Assembly (NCBI GenBank): GCA_947175335.1
Contig: CAMWMF010000001.1
Coordinates: forward strand, 107,379 to 171,378
Reading direction: 5' to 3'
DNA: 64,000 nt
Source: an uncultured Clostridia bacterium
GTDB taxonomy: Bacteria > Bacillota > Clostridia > Christensenellales > Pumilibacteraceae
Positions 60,427 to 64,000 of the stretch are shown here, one piece after another (position 1 is the first letter of the stretch; each line of letters opens with the position of its first letter). A program made the position numbers and the translations under genes. The notes beneath the pieces are model-generated. The model saw nothing but the letters and a program-made list of their open reading frames with translations. It did no database searches and was not told the origin of the DNA.

Positions 60427-60513
60427 ATGTTATAATGTCGTTACAAGGGATAGTGTCCGATACGGAAATGCTTTTCCCCACAATAAAAAACACCAAAACA
60501 CCTAAGAGGACGA

Positions 60514-63500
60514 ATGATGTTTACTACATACAAAAAACGCGGTTTGATTTTGTTGTCCGTTATTATCGCGGCGCTGCTGTGCTTAGTCGGCGCGTTTATA
60601 CTCACGCCCAAAACAACGGCGCAGGCTGACGAGGAAGAAGCTCACAACCACGGGGCAATGACGGCTTTGTCGGCTTATCCGACGGGCGGCGAGCTGAACG
60701 GCGAAGCGAGTGCAGTTTCGTATTACCTTACTGACGATATCAGCGGCAATATAACCGTCAAGGGTGAAGTAACGCTTTGCCTTAACGGTCATACTATCAC
60801 GGGCGACGGAAACGGCTCGGTAATAACTGTAAGCAATAATGCAAATTTCACCCTTTGCGACTGCACGAGCGAGGGCGTTATTACAGGCGGTGACGCGGGT
60901 TTTGGCGGCGGTGTGGTCATTAATGACGGTTCACAGTTTATAATGAACGGCGGATTGATAACAGATAATACAGCGATTCGCGGCGGCGGTGTGTGCGTAG
61001 GTTACAATACCGGCAGCGGCACTTTCATAATGAACGGCGGCAAAATAACCGACAACAATGCAAATTTTGGCGGCGGCGTTTGCGTTATGAGCAACATGTT
61101 TGAGATGAAGGGAGGCGAGATAAGCGGCAATACTGCGAACAATGATGGCGGCGGCGTGTGGACTCAAACGACTTCTAAAATGTCGGGCGGCAAAATAGCG
61201 GGCAATCAAGCGACAAACGGCGGCGGCGTGTATATCAGCAGCTACACGTTTGAAATGACGGGCGGTGAGATAAGCGCAAATACGGCGAGCAATAACGGCA
61301 GCGGCGTGTGTGATTGCAGGTCTACGTTCAAAATGTCAGGCGGCGAGATAACCGGAAACAACAATGCTAAAAATGGTGGCGGCGTGTATTTTGAAATCAA
61401 CCGCAACCAATACGGCAAGTATGAAGGCAAGTTTACAACGTCGGGCACAGCCGTGATAAGCGGCAACTCCGCAAGCGAGAACGGTGGCGGTGTATATGCC
61501 GAGCTTATCATTGGATCAAGTTCCATTATTGTGGTGCCTACTCCTTTACCTTTGAATGCCGATATTGCGGTGTTGTCCGCAGATGACGAGGAGCCTGATT
61601 ACACAGGCACGTTTACCGTACTCGGCGGCGAAATCAAAAACAACACCGCAGCCAACGGCGGCGGTGTATATAGCAAAGGCGCTACTGTCAATATGCTCGG
61701 CGGCGCGATAAGTGAAAACGAAACGTATTGCGGCGGCGGTGTTTACGTCGAAGGCGTTGAAAATGACGGTACGTACTACGGTGAGCTTATTATGTCTGAC
61801 GGCGCTTTAATAAGCAAAAACACTGCAACGTTTGACGCTGAAATTTACGAGAGCGGAGACGGCGGCGGTGTTTACGTCATAAACGGCGGCACACTGACGG
61901 TGAAAGGCGGCGAAATAAGCGGAAACAATACGCGTTTTGGCGGCGGAGTAAGCTTTGAAGGTGGCACGTTCACAATGACGGGCGGCAATATAATCAACAA
62001 TCATGCAGACAATCAAGGTGGCGGAGTATTGATTTCATCAGGCACGTTCACAATGGAAAACGGTGAGATAAACAAAAATACTACGGGAATATTGGGTGGA
62101 GGTGTGGCTGTTGGACATAAAGGCACTTTCAAAATGACGGGCGGCACTATTAGTGAAAACACGGCGGCTACCTATGACGAAGAGGGGGCAATTAATTATG
62201 ATTACGGTGGCGTTGGCGGAGGTATTCAAGTTGACGGAACATTCATAATGGAAGACGGTACCATATGCGGCAACATTGCAGTTGCACGCGGTGGCGTTTA
62301 CGTTGATGAAGATGGCGCGTTTACAATGAACGGCGGCACAATAATCAATAATAAAGCTATTAGATTTTCAGGCGGCGGCGTTTACATTGACGAAGATGGC
62401 GCGTTCACAATGAACGGCGGCACGATATGTAAAAATACAGCTATTCGTGGCGGCGGCGTGTATGTTAACGATGACGCCGAGTTCACGATGACCGGCGGCA
62501 CGATAAGCGAAAACACTGCAACGGCTGTTTACGACGAAGAATTGAATAGATCTGACGGCGGCTACGGCGGCGGTGTATACCAAAACGGCATGTTTACACT
62601 GACGGGCGGCAGGATAAGCAACAACACTGCGGCATATAGAGGCGGCGGTGTGTACGGTTACGAATCTTTCAATATTTCGGGCACGCCGATTATAACGGGC
62701 AACAAAGTAAACGACAGCGACAACAACATCGAATTGTTTGTAGGCGAGTTTGGTAATGGCGAAATGTCTCATTATACAATCACAGTTACGGGCGAGTTTG
62801 GTAATGGCGAAATGTCTCATTATACAATCACAGTTACGGGCGAGCTCAAAGATGGCGCGATAATCGGCGTTTACGGCACGGGTGAGCTTATCAGGGGCTT
62901 TACGAGTGAAAATAATCCCGCAGGAAAGAAGCCTTCCGCATATTTCATTCCCGACAGCCCCGCTGCGTGCATCGGCGTAAGTGACGCCGAGACGGGCACG
63001 GTTACTATCGGCGGCGAGCATACTGGCGGCACGGCTACCTGCACCGCCAAGGCGATCTGCACGGTCTGCAACTTGCTTTACGGCGAGATAGACCCCGCCA
63101 ATCACGTTTTTGCAACCGATTATACTGTTGATAAAGAGCCCACCTGCACGGAGAAGGGAAGCAAGTCCAAGCATTGCACGCTTTGCGACAACGCAAAAAC
63201 CGACGTGCAGGACATAGACATGCTCGCCCACAGCTTTGGCGAGTTTGTTGTAGACAAGCAGCCCACCTGCACTAAGGAAGGCAGTAAGTCCAAGCATTGC
63301 GCTAACTGCGACGAAAAGTCCGAGGTCACGGCTATACCGACTATTCCGCACACGCTCAACCACAATCCCGCGGCGCCCGCCACCAACGACCAAAACGGCA
63401 ATATCGAGTTTTGGGATTGCGAGGACTGCAACAAGTTTTTTGCGGACGAGGACGGCAAAGAGGAGATAACGGACAGAATGAGCGTTATTATTCCCAAGCT

Positions 63501-63648
63501 TGTCGACCCGATCACGGGCGGCGGCATAAGCGGCACGGATATACTTTGGATAACGCTTATAGTAGTGCTTAGCACGGCTATACTTATCGAGATTACGATT
63601 ATAGTCTACCGCGCCAAACGCAAAGCGAAGAACAAGAATAAAAATTAA
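60514..63648 (+). CDS. Large beta-helix surface protein (adhesin-like)
   Basis: A 1044-aa cell-surface protein. N-terminal membrane-spanning signal (about 10-35), a right-handed beta-helix of about 25 turns (residues ~60-750) built on the repeat GGxIxxNxAxxxGGGVY, a Cys-paired module region (about 835-985: PTCTEKGSKSKHC and PTCTKEGSKSKHC with CxxC pairs), and a C-terminal membrane helix followed by basic KRKAKNKNKN. The helix repeats resemble polymorphic outer-membrane/pectate-lyase-like adhesins. A 48-base unit is duplicated exactly at 62743-62838 (GEFGNGEMSHYTITVT twice). It starts at ATGATG behind AAGAGG. Probably adhesion or glycan binding; enzymatic activity is not evident. Confidence 0.85.
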   Translation: MMFTTYKKRGLILLSVIIAALLCLVGAFILTPKTTAQADEEEAHNHGAMTALSAYPTGGELNGEASAVSYYLTDDISGNITVKGEVTLCLNGHTITGDGNGSVITVSNNANFTLCDCTSEGVITGGDAGFGGGVVINDGSQFIMNGGLITDNTAIRGGGVCVGYNTGSGTFIMNGGKITDNNANFGGGVCVMSNMFEMKGGEISGNTANNDGGGVWTQTTSKMSGGKIAGNQATNGGGVYISSYTFEMTGGEISANTASNNGSGVCDCRSTFKMSGGEITGNNNAKNGGGVYFEINRNQYGKYEGKFTTSGTAVISGNSASENGGGVYAELIIGSSSIIVVPTPLPLNADIAVLSADDEEPDYTGTFTVLGGEIKNNTAANGGGVYSKGATVNMLGGAISENETYCGGGVYVEGVENDGTYYGELIMSDGALISKNTATFDAEIYESGDGGGVYVINGGTLTVKGGEISGNNTRFGGGVSFEGGTFTMTGGNIINNHADNQGGGVLISSGTFTMENGEINKNTTGILGGGVAVGHKGTFKMTGGTISENTAATYDEEGAINYDYGGVGGGIQVDGTFIMEDGTICGNIAVARGGVYVDEDGAFTMNGGTIINNKAIRFSGGGVYIDEDGAFTMNGGTICKNTAIRGGGVYVNDDAEFTMTGGTISENTATAVYDEELNRSDGGYGGGVYQNGMFTLTGGRISNNTAAYRGGGVYGYESFNISGTPIITGNKVNDSDNNIELFVGEFGNGEMSHYTITVTGEFGNGEMSHYTITVTGELKDGAIIGVYGTGELIRGFTSENNPAGKKPSAYFIPDSPAACIGVSDAETGTVTIGGEHTGGTATCTAKAICTVCNLLYGEIDPANHVFATDYTVDKEPTCTEKGSKSKHCTLCDNAKTDVQDIDMLAHSFGEFVVDKQPTCTKEGSKSKHCANCDEKSEVTAIPTIPHTLNHNPAAPATNDQNGNIEFWDCEDCNKFFADEDGKEEITDRMSVIIPKLVDPITGGGISGTDILWITLIVVLSTAILIEITIIVYRAKRKAKNKNKN

Positions 63649-64000
63649 GAATGCAGAATTAATTCGGAATTCGGAATGCTGAATTCGGAATTATGGATGG
63701 TAATAACAAAACATGTATGCGGCGGTTCGCCTATAAGAGGATGAGATTCCGAGTGTTTCGGAGTCTCATCCTTTTTGTTTGGGGTTAAGTATTGTGCGGC
63801 GGTTCGCCTAGATTTCTCCGCTCCGCTTCGCTTCGGTCGAAATGATGGGTGGTTGGAATAATCCTTTTTGTTTGGAGTTAAGTATTGTGCGGGGTAATAG
63901 CACAACAACTTTGCGGCGGGTCGCCTAGATTTCTCCGCTCCGCTCCGCTTCGGTCGAAATGATGGGTGGTTGGAATAATCCTTTTTGTTTGTAGTTAAGT
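63649..64000. repeat. Composite repeat block with tandem A/B fragments
   Basis: C unit (63648-63692), truncated A element (63719-63733) joined to a B hairpin (63735-63775, GGATGAGATTCC ... GGAGTCTCATCCTTTTT), then two head-to-tail copies of a ~118-base unit made of half an A element plus an ATCCTTTTTGTTTG tail (63779-63893 and 63907-64000). No gene to the window end. Confidence 0.8.

Noticed and set aside
60900..62660. Repeated GGCGGCGGTGT strings suggesting a CRISPR array
   Set aside because: The spacing is irregular and in-frame; these are codons for the GGGVY beta-helix repeat. No CRISPR array or cas genes were seen in the window.
62368..63393. 341-codon antisense frame in the beta-helix gene
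   Set aside because: Repeats of the sense gene create repeated antisense phrases; no independent start signal.

Overview
The window looks like a chromosomal piece of an endospore-forming Clostridia (Bacillota), probably an uncultured gut lineage. The evidence is yabP, yabQ and a SipL-like DUF3794/LysM protein (all sporulation), a type III glutamine synthetase, the metG/tatD/TatD-linked radical SAM cluster, Gram-positive lipoproteins and many promoter-proximal genes. I cannot name a genus. The first ~16 kb is visibly AT-rich and holds only defence-type or accessory genes. From ~16.6 kb the DNA is clearly more GC-rich and mostly housekeeping, so the left part is probably an acquired island.

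Island (1-16.5 kb): (i) a DNA cytosine-5 methyltransferase followed by a GHKL (MutL/MORC-like) ATPase with a TIR-like C-terminus; (ii) a HEPN/Abi_2-like protein overlapping a small nucleotidyltransferase, a likely toxin/antitoxin pair; (iii) one tight eight-gene operon (5628-15073). Its first three genes match the Campylobacter jejuni capsule phosphoramidate pathway: glutamine kinase (Cj1418-like), gamma-glutamyl-CDP-amidate hydrolase (Cj1417-like) and CTP:phosphoglutamine cytidylyltransferase (Cj1416-like). They are followed by a histidine phosphatase, a two-TM protein, a 1006-aa SIR2-like/STAND NTPase/FGE-fold protein, an unrecognised 273-aa protein and a second, atypical histidine phosphatase. 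No capsule genes are nearby. I propose this is an undescribed defence or conflict system built around cytidine diphosphoramidate. A frameshifted sigma-like gene closes the island.

Core (16.6-60 kb): two surface lipoproteins flanking a tRNA-Glu; rpmG-secE-nusG-rplK-rplA-[L10 leader]-rplJ-rplL; a GIY-YIG gene between two near-identical 136-bp palindromic elements; cysK and a heterodimeric ABC exporter; a Na/Pi transporter with a ribokinase; a structured-RNA candidate before an unknown gene; mgtE; yabPQ; tex; a sipL-like gene; ispE; a GH2 protein lacking catalytic residues; a lipoprotein; a VTC-domain/DUF4956 pair; glnN; an ABC-FtsX fusion; and metG-tatD-radical SAM-antiporter-bPH-DUF3737-ogt. 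The right end holds a 1044-aa beta-helix surface protein behind a palindromic promoter and a cloverleaf-like leader.

Two genome-wide habits stand out. Several genes have a sigma-A-type promoter whose -10 box ends exactly six bases before the ATG, which implies leaderless mRNAs. Many intergenic gaps carry a modular mosaic of three palindromic repeat families (called A, B and C here). All functions are inferred by reading the sequence; no database search was run.
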